From YA12-FULL-51-18 sp041665305 (GTDB lineage: Bacteria > Elusimicrobiota > Elusimicrobia > Elusimicrobiales > UBA9959), in contig JBAYJD010000041.1 in NCBI GenBank assembly GCA_041665305.1, positions 1-27,522 of the forward strand: a DNA stretch of 27,522 nucleotides, read 5' to 3'. The notes under the pieces were generated by a model. That model saw only the letters and a program-made list of their open reading frames with translations, was not told where the DNA came from and did no database searches. Of the stretch, positions 14,218-21,972 are shown piece after piece. Every line of letters starts with the position of its first letter. Within the stretch, counting starts at the first letter, position 1. The position numbers and the translations under genes are program-made.

Positions 14218-15600
14218 TTACACCAGGCCCTGGGCCATCATGGCTTCGGCCACTTTTTTGAATCCCGCTATGTTGGCGCCCATCACATAATTGCCCGGGT
14301 GCCCCGCTTCTTTGGCCGCCGTCACGCAGGCCTCATGGATGTTGACCATGATCCCGTGCAGGTGCTTGTCCACCTCTTCCCTGCTCCAGCTCATCCTGAT
14401 GCTGTTCTGGCTCATCTCAAGGCCCGAGGTGGCCACGCCGCCGGCGTTAGACGCCTTGCCGGGCGCGAAGAGTATCTTCGCCGCCATGAACGCTTCGACC
14501 GCCTCCGGCGTGCAGGGCATATTCGCGCCTTCCGTGACGCAGATCACGCCGTTCTTCAGCAGTTCGGCGGCGTCCTTCTCGTTAAGTTCGTTCTGCGTGG
14601 CGCAGGGCAGCGCCACATCCACTTTCACGCACCACGGCTTCTTGCCTGCGTGGAATTGGGCGCTTTTGAACTTCTCGGCGTACGGGGCCACGATATCCTG
14701 GCCGGTCGCGCGCAGGTGCAGCATGTATTCCCATTTCGCGCCCTTGATGCCGTCCTTGTCGTAAATATAACCGTCGGGGCCGGAGATGGTTACCACCGTG
14801 CCGCCGAGGTCGTTCACCTTCTGCACCGCGCCCCACGCCACATTGCCGAAGCCCGAGACCGCTACGGTCTTGCCTTTGAAGCTCGTGCCCTTGGTCTTAA
14901 GCTGTTCCTCGGCGAAATATACCACTCCGAAGCCGGTGGCTTCCGGCCGTATCAGGGAGCCGCCCCACGCCAGGCCTTTGCCGGTCAGCACGCCGGTGAA
15001 TTCGTTCTTCAGGCGTTTGTACTGGCCGAACAGGTAGCCGATCTCGCGGCCGCCCACGCCGATGTCGCCCGCCGGCACATCCGTGTCGGGGCCGATATGG
15101 CGGAAGAGCTCCGTCATGAAGCTCTGGCAGAAGCGCATAACTTCGGCGTCGCTCTTGCCTTTGGGATCGAAGTCCGAACCGCCCTTGCCGCCGCCCATGG
15201 GCAGAGTGGTCAGGGAGTTCTTGAAGATCTGTTCGAAACCCAGGAATTTGAGGATGCTGAGGTTCACCGAGGGGTGGAAGCGCAGTCCGCCTTTGTACGG
15301 GCCGATGGCGCTGTTGAACTCTATGCGGAAACCGCGGTTGATGTGGTAGTCGCCTTTGTCGTCCTGCCAGGGTACGCGGAAGGTGACCGCCCGCTCGGGC
15401 TCCACGAGCCTGTCAAGAACTTTGGCCTTTATGTATTCGGGATGCTTTTCAAGGACCGGGGTCAGGGTTTCAAGCACTTCTTTTACGGCCTGGTGGAATT
15501 CTTTTTCACCGGGGTTTTTGTTGATAACATGGGTCATCAACCCGGCCACATATTCGTGCGCCGAACTTTTTTTTTCTGCGACTGCTGCGTGTGTGGACAT
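14218..15600 (-). CDS. gdhA: Glutamate dehydrogenase, hexameric class
   Basis: Interconverts 2-oxoglutarate plus ammonium and glutamate, in the cytoplasm. The 460-residue length is that of the small hexameric GDH class. The N-terminal catalytic domain includes NRGFRIEFNSAIGPYKGGLRFHP with the substrate lysine, and the signature LPMGGGKGGSDFDPKGKS with the catalytic Lys near 139. It is followed by the nucleotide-binding domain (VAVSGFGNVAWGAVQKV). Similarity to E. coli GdhA suggests NADP(H), but cofactor preference is not certain. I chose ATG 15600 because aaaaggagc lies 8 bases upstream; an upstream TTG/ATG extension to 15651 lacks this. A promoter is visible at 15673-15701. Loci where an overlapping + ORF is read as a separate gene are a known artefact for gdh. 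Confidence 0.95.
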   Translation of the reverse strand: MSTHAAVAEKKSSAHEYVAGLMTHVINKNPGEKEFHQAVKEVLETLTPVLEKHPEYIKAKVLDRLVEPERAVTFRVPWQDDKGDYHINRGFRIEFNSAIGPYKGGLRFHPSVNLSILKFLGFEQIFKNSLTTLPMGGGKGGSDFDPKGKSDAEVMRFCQSFMTELFRHIGPDTDVPAGDIGVGGREIGYLFGQYKRLKNEFTGVLTGKGLAWGGSLIRPEATGFGVVYFAEEQLKTKGTSFKGKTVAVSGFGNVAWGAVQKVNDLGGTVVTISGPDGYIYDKDGIKGAKWEYMLHLRATGQDIVAPYAEKFKSAQFHAGKKPWCVKVDVALPCATQNELNEKDAAELLKNGVICVTEGANMPCTPEAVEAFMAAKILFAPGKASNAGGVATSGLEMSQNSIRMSWSREEVDKHLHGIMVNIHEACVTAAKEAGHPGNYVMGANIAGFKKVAEAMMAQGLV

Positions 15601-15672
15601 AAGAACAGCTCCTTTTAGTGTGTTTGTGGGTGTCAGAGAACTGCGGTACAAAATCTCTTACCAGTTAATATC

Positions 15673-15701
15673 ATGTTACAAACCTAAATCGGGGTTGTCA
15701 A
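15673..15701 (-). promoter_or_regulatory. Promoter for gdhA
   Basis: On - strand, TTGACA (15696-15701) is followed after 17 bp by TAACAT (15673-15678). The -35 is perfect and the -10 matches at 4 of 6 positions. The transcript would have a leader of about 65 bases before the gdhA ribosome-binding site. Confidence 0.6.
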
Positions 15702-15788
15702 CACGCCGCGGCTACGCGCGGCAATTCCGCCGTCATTTGCGGAGTCGCCGATTTTTAGCCCGCCGTCCGCCTGCCGTCGAGCTTCAAA

Positions 15789-15797
15789 TGGTACAAT
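15789..15797 (+). promoter_or_regulatory. Extended -10 for a probably leaderless EamA transcript
   Basis: TGGTACAAT (TGn plus TACAAT) ends 7 bases before the ATG at 15805. A start of transcription at the usual distance would fall on or next to the A of ATG. No Shine-Dalgarno sequence is present. Confidence 0.5.
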
Positions 15798-15804
15798 TTG
15801 TCTT

Positions 15805-16881
15805 ATGTTCTATTTTAACGCTCTGGCGGCGGCCGCGTTGTTCGGGGCTTCGACCCCGATTTCAAAAATGATGCTGTCCGGCCTGAAGCCTTTTATGCTG
15901 GCTTCGCTCTGCTATTTCGGCAGCGGCCTGGCCCTGGCGTTGTGGAAATCAGCGTTCCCGGCGGCCCGCGCCGCTTTTTCCCCGGCCGGACGAACTTCCG
16001 GGACGCGCGAGCCCGCTCTCTCGGCGAAGGACTGGCCTTTCGTGGCCGGGTTCGTCCTTACGGGCGGCGTTTTGGCCCCGGTGCTGCTTTTTAAAGGTCT
16101 TCTTCTTACCACTTCCTCCGGCGCGTCGGTCATGCTGAATCTGGAACTTATTTTTACCTCGTTCATCGCCTGGCTTATTTTTAGGGAGCACACCGGCGGA
16201 CGGTTCTGGACGGCCGCGGTCCTTGTGGCGTCGGGGGCGGTATTGCTGGGCGTGGATCCCTCCGGGTTCTCTTTTACATTCGGCAAGGGTTCCGTTCTTG
16301 TGGCCTCGTCGGCTTTTTTCTGGGGCGTGGACAACAATCTCACGGCTAAACTTTCCGTCAAGGACCCGGCGGCTATAGCCCTTATCAAGGGCTTGGCCGG
16401 CGGGTGTATAAACCTGGCGCTGGCTTTCTGGGCGGGGGAGTTCGTCGGGACCCCGGCGCTTTGGCTGTCCGGCCTGGCGCTGGGGGCTTTGAGTTATGGG
16501 GCGAGCCTTGTGCTTTTTATAAGAGCTATGCGCGGATTGGGCGCCGCCAGGGCGGGGGCGGTGTTCGGGGTTTATCCGTTTTTCGGGGCGTTGTTGTCGG
16601 TGATCTTTTTGAAAGAGCCGCTGACCGTCCCCCTGGGTTCGGCCTTTATTCTTATGGCCCTGGGGTTTTACCTTGTGGTTTCGGAGCGGCACAGCCATAG
16701 TCACCGGCACGAAGAGCTTGAACATGCGCATTTGCATGTCCATGACGATCTTCATCACAGCCACGGACATGTGGAGGGGGCCGCGCCGGAGGAGCCTCAT
16801 GCGCATTTCCACGCGCACGCGCCGCAACTGCACAATCACGGCCATCTGCCTGATACGCATCACAGGCACGGGCATTATTGA
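15805..16881 (+). CDS. EamA/DMT-family transporter with His-rich tail
   Basis: A 358-residue inner-membrane protein with about ten hydrophobic segments in two EamA repeats (roughly 1-135 and 150-285). These include ALFGASTPISKMML at the start and EHTGGRFWTAAVLVASGAVLLGVD at the end of the first repeat. Family members export or import metabolites such as amino acids or sugars; the substrate is not predictable here. After residue 290 there is a hydrophilic tail with about 23 histidines, arranged mainly as HxH steps (for example HAHLHVH and HAHFHAH). This resembles metal-binding loops of zinc and nickel transporters, so the transporter may handle or be regulated by metal. There is no Shine-Dalgarno sequence; the gene is divergent from gdhA. 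Confidence 0.8.
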   Translation: MFYFNALAAAALFGASTPISKMMLSGLKPFMLASLCYFGSGLALALWKSAFPAARAAFSPAGRTSGTREPALSAKDWPFVAGFVLTGGVLAPVLLFKGLLLTTSSGASVMLNLELIFTSFIAWLIFREHTGGRFWTAAVLVASGAVLLGVDPSGFSFTFGKGSVLVASSAFFWGVDNNLTAKLSVKDPAAIALIKGLAGGCINLALAFWAGEFVGTPALWLSGLALGALSYGASLVLFIRAMRGLGAARAGAVFGVYPFFGALLSVIFLKEPLTVPLGSAFILMALGFYLVVSERHSHSHRHEELEHAHLHVHDDLHHSHGHVEGAAPEEPHAHFHAHAPQLHNHGHLPDTHHRHGHY

Positions 16882-16906
16882 TGGCAGGAACGGGCTCCGG
16901 CTAAAT

Positions 16907-16915
16907 TGATATAAT
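16907..16915 (+). promoter_or_regulatory. Extended -10 just upstream of the 16928 gene
   Basis: TGATATAAT, identical to the box upstream of glpT, ends 12 bases before the ATG at 16928, predicting a leader of about 6 bases. There is no Shine-Dalgarno sequence before the ATG. Confidence 0.5.
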
Positions 16916-16927
16916 AAAGCGCCCATA

Positions 16928-18550
16928 ATGAAAAAGATACTGCTTGCAGGTTCGGTCTGGGTTTTGTGTCTGGCCGCTCCGGCTTCCACCGCGGAGTTCC
17001 AGGACCCGGGCGCCGTGCTGGCCGTGGATTTTCCGGCCGGCTGGGCCGTAGGTAAGAGCGATGATCCCGCCGTCGTCCTTAAACTGGAGAAGGGAAAGTC
17101 TTTTTTTGAGTTCACCAGGCTGGATTCGGAACTGAGCGATTATTATCTCAAGGCCCGCGTTAAGGAACAGGTCGACTCGCTCCGGAGCAAGGGCAACACC
17201 CTGGCGGGCGATACGCGCACGGCGGGGATACACGGAGTTTCCACCGCCTACTATACCGTTTATGAATCCATGGGCGCGCATGTTTACATCGGCTTTTTTA
17301 CATACAAAGGTTTGTCCTACGCCATCTCGGCGAGCGGCCTCGACGACGGGGATTTTCACGGCGTGATCTCCACCATCCGCGCGCCCGGCGAAAAGATAGA
17401 AGTTCCTAAGCCCAGGAAGATAAGGGTGCTCAGGAAAAAGGAACCGGAACCGGAAGAAGGCGGCGTACAGATATTTAAGGAAGAGGAGTTTTTCGCCGTT
17501 TCCACGCATCCGGCCTCTTCCGGGCCCGTCCCGGAAGGCCGGAACGGTTCCGTTCCCCGGGCGGCGGCTGAAAGCCGGGAGCCCTCGGCGGGCGCCCAGG
17601 CGCTCCGGCGGGCTCAGGATCTCTTCACGGACCTGGAGTTCACGGCGGACCCCTCAAAAACGCCCTTTGTCCCGCGCAGGCCCCTGCCGCTCCAGCTCTG
17701 GGGCGCGCTGATCGCGCTCTGGGCGGCCGGCTCGGTCTTGGCGAGGGCGGCGGCCGCCAAGTTCCAGAACCCGAAACTGTCTCCGCCGCCCAAGGACGCG
17801 CCGCCGGATTTCTTTTTCCCTTTCCTCATTTCGCGCAGATGCTTTTTGCGGGACTGCACTTATACCGTGCTCACGCGCCAGAAGCAGCTGCTGCTGGCCT
17901 CCTTCAACAGCGAATATGCGGTTTATCTGGCCGGTTCGGTCTACGCTGTTCTTTTCTTCCATCTTTTCTGGAGCGCGCTGGCTTTCACCGGTAACGGGGA
18001 CATGGCGGTCAACGCCTTCCTGCTCCTGCCGGGCGGCCGGCTCTGGGCTTCGGCGCCGGAGCTTTTTTTACTGGCGCCGTTCATAGCCGGGCTCTCCATG
18101 TATTTCAACAGGCGGCAGGCGCTGCGGCTTTATGATTCGCAGTCGAATTTGCTGATGGAGGCCAAAAAAGACGGTTTTTACTGTCTTATCCGTGACGGTT
18201 CCGGCAAGGAAGTCGCGCGGCTGATGAAAAAAGGCGGCTTGACGGCCAGGACCTGGGATTTTGTCGATACCGACAACCAGGTGGTGTTCACCATCAAGGA
18301 CGAGTATCCCGCGGTCCGCCTCCTGCGGAAAATTTTCGGGCGGCTGGGCGGGACGCTGCGCTCGCATTACGGTATTTTCGCGGGCGAGCGCCGGGCCGGT
18401 TTCGTTTTCCTTGACCCGACTTCGGCGCACAGGTTCCAGATCCACCTTGATTTTTCTTTCGCCCGGCTGGCGCACCCGGCGCAGATCCTGGCCAGCGTGC
18501 TTTACATCATCTCCAGAGAGAACGACCCCTTCTACCCGTGGCCGTTCTGA
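16928..18550 (+). CDS. Membrane protein with PsbP/DcrB-like and tubby/LURP-like ends
   Basis: A 540-residue protein that I do not recognise as one known family. Parts in order are: a signal peptide (about 1-22); a globular N-terminal region (about 23-153) resembling PsbP/DcrB-type domains (AVDFPAGWAVGKSDD...YAISASGLDDGDFHGVISTIRAP); a charged and Pro-rich linker (about 155-250); a hydrophobic segment (about 254-275); two more hydrophobic segments (about 330-353 and 376-393); and a C-terminal region (about 396-530) that reads like a tubby/LURP-one/scramblase-like beta fold (RLYDSQSNLLMEAKKDGFYCLIRDGSGKEVARLMKK...). The N-terminal domain would be outside the inner membrane. It precedes pfkA by 27 bp, so it may share its transcript. 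The domain calls are by eye and need profile searches. Confidence 0.55.
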   Translation: MKKILLAGSVWVLCLAAPASTAEFQDPGAVLAVDFPAGWAVGKSDDPAVVLKLEKGKSFFEFTRLDSELSDYYLKARVKEQVDSLRSKGNTLAGDTRTAGIHGVSTAYYTVYESMGAHVYIGFFTYKGLSYAISASGLDDGDFHGVISTIRAPGEKIEVPKPRKIRVLRKKEPEPEEGGVQIFKEEEFFAVSTHPASSGPVPEGRNGSVPRAAAESREPSAGAQALRRAQDLFTDLEFTADPSKTPFVPRRPLPLQLWGALIALWAAGSVLARAAAAKFQNPKLSPPPKDAPPDFFFPFLISRRCFLRDCTYTVLTRQKQLLLASFNSEYAVYLAGSVYAVLFFHLFWSALAFTGNGDMAVNAFLLLPGGRLWASAPELFLLAPFIAGLSMYFNRRQALRLYDSQSNLLMEAKKDGFYCLIRDGSGKEVARLMKKGGLTARTWDFVDTDNQVVFTIKDEYPAVRLLRKIFGRLGGTLRSHYGIFAGERRAGFVFLDPTSAHRFQIHLDFSFARLAHPAQILASVLYIISRENDPFYPWPF

Positions 18551-18577
18551 AAGCGGTGAAAATAAGGGGCTGATATT

Positions 18578-19672
18578 ATGAAAATAGGAATTCTTACCGG
18601 CGGAGGGGACTGTCCCGGACTGAACGCTGTGGTGCGCGCCGTGACGAAAACGGCGCTTGGAAAAGGCTGGGAGGTCGTGGGTTTCAGGGACGGGTATAAA
18701 GGCGTTGTGGAGGGCGATTTTACGCCTCTGGACGATAAGGCCGTGTCCGGTATCATCATCCGCGGCGGCACGATCCTCGGCACCTCCAATACCGCCAATC
18801 CTTTCGCTTATACGCTGGGTCCGCTTGGCTCCGCCGGCGCCCCGAAGGACCTTTCCGACCTGGCCGTAAAAAACCTTAAAAAGCTGGGCGTTAAAGCGCT
18901 GGCGGCCATAGGCGGGGACGGCACGCTCAGTATCGCTTACAGGCTGCACAAAAAAGGGTTTCCCGTGGTGGGCGTGCCTAAGACCATCGACAACGATCTT
19001 TCAGCCACGGACGTCACGTTCGGCTTTGACTCGGCTTTGAAGGTGGCCGCCGAGGCCGTGGATAATTTGCACACCACGGCGGAATCGCATCACCGGGTGA
19101 TGATAGTCGAGACCATGGGCCGTTACGCCGGGTGGATAGCCCTGCGCGCCGGGATAGCCGGCGGCGGGGATATTATCCTGCTGCCCGAGATCCCCTACAG
19201 GGAGGGGGATATCATAAAAGCGGTGAGCGCCCGCCGCGCCCGCGGCAAACATTTTTCAATAGTCGTGGCGTCCGAGGGGGCCAGGCCGGAGGACGGCGAG
19301 ATGACCGTCCGGAGCGTGGTGGAGGGGTCGCCCGATCCGTTGAGGCTGGGCGGCGTGTCCTATAAGATAGCCGGTCTGATAGAAAAAAGCATGGCCGTAG
19401 AATGCCGCGTGGTGGTGCTGGGGCACCTGCAGCGCGGCGGATCTCCCACGCCTTTTGACAGGTGGCTGGCCACAGGTTTCGGCGTAAGCGCCGTGGAGCT
19501 GATAGAGAAAAAAATGTTCGGCCGCATGGTGGCGCTGAGAAGGTATTGCTGCCGGAGCGTTACCCTGGCCGAAGCCGTAGGGAAGCTGCGCCGAGTGACT
19601 CCGGACTGTCCGGAGATACGGACGGCGCTGAGCGTCGGCAGCACCTTCGGAAACTCCAGGATCGCTTTGTAG
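18578..19672 (+). CDS. pfkA: 6-phosphofructokinase, group III type
   Basis: Phosphorylates fructose-6-phosphate at C1 in glycolysis. The 364-residue protein carries GILTGGGDCPGLNAVVRA, IGGDGT (111-116), VPKTIDND (133-140, catalytic Asp138) and VETMGRYAGW. At the two positions that separate phosphoryl donors, it has Gly115 (as in ATP enzymes, equivalent to E. coli Gly104) and Lys135 (as in PPi enzymes, equivalent to E. coli Gly124). From memory this Gly/Lys combination occurs in ATP-using actinomycete PFKs of the mixed-substrate group, so ATP use is favoured but not proven. The start has aaggggc 8 bases upstream. rlmB follows 54 bp later, and the two are probably cotranscribed. Confidence 0.9.
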   Translation: MKIGILTGGGDCPGLNAVVRAVTKTALGKGWEVVGFRDGYKGVVEGDFTPLDDKAVSGIIIRGGTILGTSNTANPFAYTLGPLGSAGAPKDLSDLAVKNLKKLGVKALAAIGGDGTLSIAYRLHKKGFPVVGVPKTIDNDLSATDVTFGFDSALKVAAEAVDNLHTTAESHHRVMIVETMGRYAGWIALRAGIAGGGDIILLPEIPYREGDIIKAVSARRARGKHFSIVVASEGARPEDGEMTVRSVVEGSPDPLRLGGVSYKIAGLIEKSMAVECRVVVLGHLQRGGSPTPFDRWLATGFGVSAVELIEKKMFGRMVALRRYCCRSVTLAEAVGKLRRVTPDCPEIRTALSVGSTFGNSRIAL

Positions 19673-19726
19673 GATATAAGACCGGGTTGAAAATTTTTAA
19701 GGCCGGCGCCGGGATAAAGGAAAAAC

Positions 19727-20455
19727 ATGAAACCTGAAATGTTATACGGGGCGAATACCGCCGAAGAGATCCTGAAGAGCGGCAGACGCAAAGTCTTCAG
19801 GCTTTATGTGTCGGAAGGTTCCCTGGAGGGAAAGGCCAGGCTGATAGTCTCCATGGCCAGGAAGGCCGGCTGTCCGGTGGATTTTATGAACCCGCGCAGC
19901 CTGGACCATATGGCCAAGGGCGGCAATCACCAGGGCGTGATCCTGGAGGTGGAGCCAGTACAAACCCTTTCGCTCGCCGAGGCCCTGGCCCGGATCAAGG
20001 ACCCCAAAAAAACCGTGTGGGCGGGCGTGGACGGCATTACCGACCCCATGAACCTGGGCGCGATCATCCGCAGCGCGGCCTGCTTCGGGGTTTCCGCCAT
20101 AGTCCTGCCGGAGCGCAGAACGGTGGGGCTTACGCCTTCGGCCCAGAAGACCGCTTCAGGCGCCATAGAAAAAGTGGACATGATCGAAGTGGGGAACCTG
20201 AACCAGACCGTGATCGAGCTGAAAAAAAAGAACTTCTGGATCTACGGCGCCGAGATGAAAGGGAAGCCGGTCGACAAGGTGGATTTCGCTTTCCCGGTCT
20301 TTATGCTTATCGGGTCGGAAGGCGCGGGGCTGCATCAGAAGACCATGGAGCATTGCGACGAGCTTGTTTCAATACCGCAGAAAGGCGGCGTTGAGAGCCT
20401 GAACGCCTCGGTGGCCGCCGGCGTGCTGTTTTACGAGATCTCCAAGAGATCCTAA
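19727..20455 (+). CDS. rlmB: SpoU-family rRNA 2'-O-methyltransferase (RlmB-like)
   Basis: Transfers a methyl group from S-adenosylmethionine to a ribose 2'-O in RNA; RlmB acts on 23S G2251. The N-terminal substrate-binding domain (about 1-75, starting LYGANTAEEIL) is followed by the SPOUT knot domain with its motifs GITDPMNLGAIIRSA (motif 1), LIGSEGAGLHQKTMEHCDELVSIP (motif 2) and ESLNASVAAGVLFYEI (motif 3). The 242-residue length and the SpoU_sub_bind domain fit RlmB or TrmH-like members. The start has aaaggaa 6 bases upstream. A terminator-like hairpin begins 4 bp after the stop. Confidence 0.85.
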   Translation: MKPEMLYGANTAEEILKSGRRKVFRLYVSEGSLEGKARLIVSMARKAGCPVDFMNPRSLDHMAKGGNHQGVILEVEPVQTLSLAEALARIKDPKKTVWAGVDGITDPMNLGAIIRSAACFGVSAIVLPERRTVGLTPSAQKTASGAIEKVDMIEVGNLNQTVIELKKKNFWIYGAEMKGKPVDKVDFAFPVFMLIGSEGAGLHQKTMEHCDELVSIPQKGGVESLNASVAAGVLFYEISKRS

Positions 20456-20458
20456 AGG

Positions 20459-20497
20459 GCCCCAAAAAATCAGGTAGAACCTATTTTTTTTTGGGGC
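20459..20497 (+). terminator. Terminator-like hairpin after rlmB
   Basis: GCCCCAAAAAA (20459-20469) pairs with TTTTTTGGGGC (20487-20497), with an inner AGGT/ACCT stem. The T-run is in the descending arm instead of after it, so efficiency is uncertain. Confidence 0.6.
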
Positions 20498-20525
20498 TTG
20501 ACAACCGCTAATAGTCTGCTATACT
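20498..20525 (+). promoter_or_regulatory. Strong sigma70-type promoter in a gene-free gap
   Basis: TTGACA (20498-20503), 16-bp spacer, and TATACT (20520-20525), preceded by TGC so that it is also an extended -10. It is among the best promoters in the window, yet no ORF follows on this strand before the convergent mltA gene. Confidence 0.7.
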
Positions 20526-20531
20526 ATTTTT

Positions 20532-20579
20532 ACAGAAGCGGGGTACCTACTAAACAGGTTCAACCCCGCTTCTCTTTTT
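20532..20579 (+). ncRNA. Candidate ~48-nt small RNA ending in a terminator
   Basis: A transcript from the promoter at 20498 would start near 20532 and meet at once the perfect stem AGAAGCGGGGT (20534-20544) with ACCCCGCTTCT (20563-20573). An inner ACCT/AGGT stem is capped by actaaac, and CTTTTT follows (20574-20579). On + the hairpin plus T-run is a clean intrinsic terminator. On - the hairpin is not followed by Ts, so it does not serve the convergent mltA. Transcription is predicted, not shown. Confidence 0.5.
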
Positions 20580-20585
20580 CTCCGG

Positions 20586-21869
20586 TCACCTTGCCACCAG
20601 GATGTAAATATCCCCTTCGGCTTTCATGGACGAGGCTTCCGTTTCCGCCGTTTCTCCCGCTCCCCAGAACAGGTCTATGCGTCCCGGCCCCCTTATGGCG
20701 GAACCGGTGTCATGCGCGGCGACAAAACGGGTGAATTGCCTGAAAGAGAGCGCGCCGTCCGGTCCTGCCACGGGTCTTGTGGAGCTAAGCAGCGCGGTGA
20801 CTCCCAGCGGGATGGATTTCGGGTCCACGGCTACGGAGCGGCCCGGGGTCAATCCGGCGTTTATGGCGCCGTAGGCCGGGGAATCCTTGGGGCGGGATCT
20901 GAAAAAGATATAGCGGGGGTTAAGGTCCACAAGCCGCCGTTCCCTTTCGCCCTGCAGCGACAGGTAGTTGATAAAATCTTTGAAGGACATGGGCGGCACC
21001 TCTCCGCAGTCGATCAGGATCCTCTGCACGCTTTTGAACGGCCAGCCGTTGGCTCCGTCGAACCCCACTTTTATAAAATCACCGTCCGGGAAGCGCAGTA
21101 TTCCGGAGCCCTGGATCTGCAAAAGCATGATACGGGCCGGATGGTCGGACCAGGCCAGCTCAAGGCTGCCGCCGTCCAGGCTGCCGCCGGAGATGTCCGC
21201 GCGCGGGTAATACTTTACCAGTTTCCCGCCGCCGTCCACGCGGCCGTAATCGAAGTCCACGCCCATCTCCGGGGTGGTCTTTACCAGGTCCGGGGGCCTA
21301 AGGTAAATGGGGAATCTGTTAACCGCGTCGGGCCGCCTGACGGCCTTGATCTCGGCCTCGTAATAACCGGTGATGACGACCTTGCCGGAATTATCGTCGG
21401 CGACCGAGCGGTAAGTCCTGAACCCGGTTTTAATAAGTTCGCGCAATTCTTCCGGAGCGGCGCGGGTCGAAAAAATGTCTATCAGCTTTTGCGTGGTGTC
21501 CAGCATCCGCGCGGCGGTGTAGGCGTCCCCGCCGATCAGGACCCTGGCCTGGCCGGGGCGGCTGCGCCAGTAGTTCAGGGTGTCTTTAAGCGCCGCCAAC
21601 AGGCCGGCGCGGTCCAGGTCGTCTTCCGGCAGGGGCAGGGTGTCGGCCGGGACTTCGGTCACGGCTTTCAAATTAGACGGGGCGTTCGGATAGGCGGCCG
21701 CCCGCCTGAAATCCTGGAATTTGGGGCAGGTTTCCAGCGTGCCGATCCGGGGTCCGGGGGCGGCGGTTTCAAATTCCAGGGCGCTTCCTGTACGCAGCGC
21801 CTCCTGGGCCGCCGCGCCGGGCGGGATCGGGATGACAGACAGGCAGAACGATAAGACCGCGCGCGTCAT
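20586..21869 (-). CDS. mltA: MltA-type lytic murein transglycosylase
   Basis: Cleaves peptidoglycan glycan strands to 1,6-anhydro products in the periplasm. It is 427 residues from ATG 21869, with a hydrophobic export signal ending near GAAAQ. The MltA fold is seen in VITGYYEAEIKAVRRPDAVNRFPIYLRP, RADI-SGGSLDGGSLELAW, IQGSGILRFPDGDFIKVGFDGANGWPFKSV and the C-terminal 3D region FVAAHDTGSAIRGPGRIDLFWGAG, which holds the catalytic Asp. A TTG at 21905 would add 12 residues, but the signal peptide fits 21869. No Shine-Dalgarno sequence is seen, and TATGTT lies 6 bases before the ATG. No clear lipobox, so it may be soluble periplasmic, not an outer-membrane lipoprotein. Confidence 0.88.
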   Translation of the reverse strand: MTRAVLSFCLSVIPIPPGAAAQEALRTGSALEFETAAPGPRIGTLETCPKFQDFRRAAAYPNAPSNLKAVTEVPADTLPLPEDDLDRAGLLAALKDTLNYWRSRPGQARVLIGGDAYTAARMLDTTQKLIDIFSTRAAPEELRELIKTGFRTYRSVADDNSGKVVITGYYEAEIKAVRRPDAVNRFPIYLRPPDLVKTTPEMGVDFDYGRVDGGGKLVKYYPRADISGGSLDGGSLELAWSDHPARIMLLQIQGSGILRFPDGDFIKVGFDGANGWPFKSVQRILIDCGEVPPMSFKDFINYLSLQGERERRLVDLNPRYIFFRSRPKDSPAYGAINAGLTPGRSVAVDPKSIPLGVTALLSSTRPVAGPDGALSFRQFTRFVAAHDTGSAIRGPGRIDLFWGAGETAETEASSMKAEGDIYILVAR

Positions 21870-21972
21870 AAATTGAACATACAAAAAAAAGGCGTAAAGA
21901 CGCAAAACGGCCGGTAACAGCTTATTGTGTCCGCGGCCGGCGCTTTGCGGCCGGGGGTCCTCAGCTTACAGG

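Noticed and set aside
14299..15618. Long + strand ORF (439 codons) opposite gdhA
   Set aside because: It is antisense to a clear GDH gene. Such ORFs opposite gdh have been wrongly annotated as a separate NAD-specific glutamate dehydrogenase family; it has no ribosome-binding site or promoter logic.
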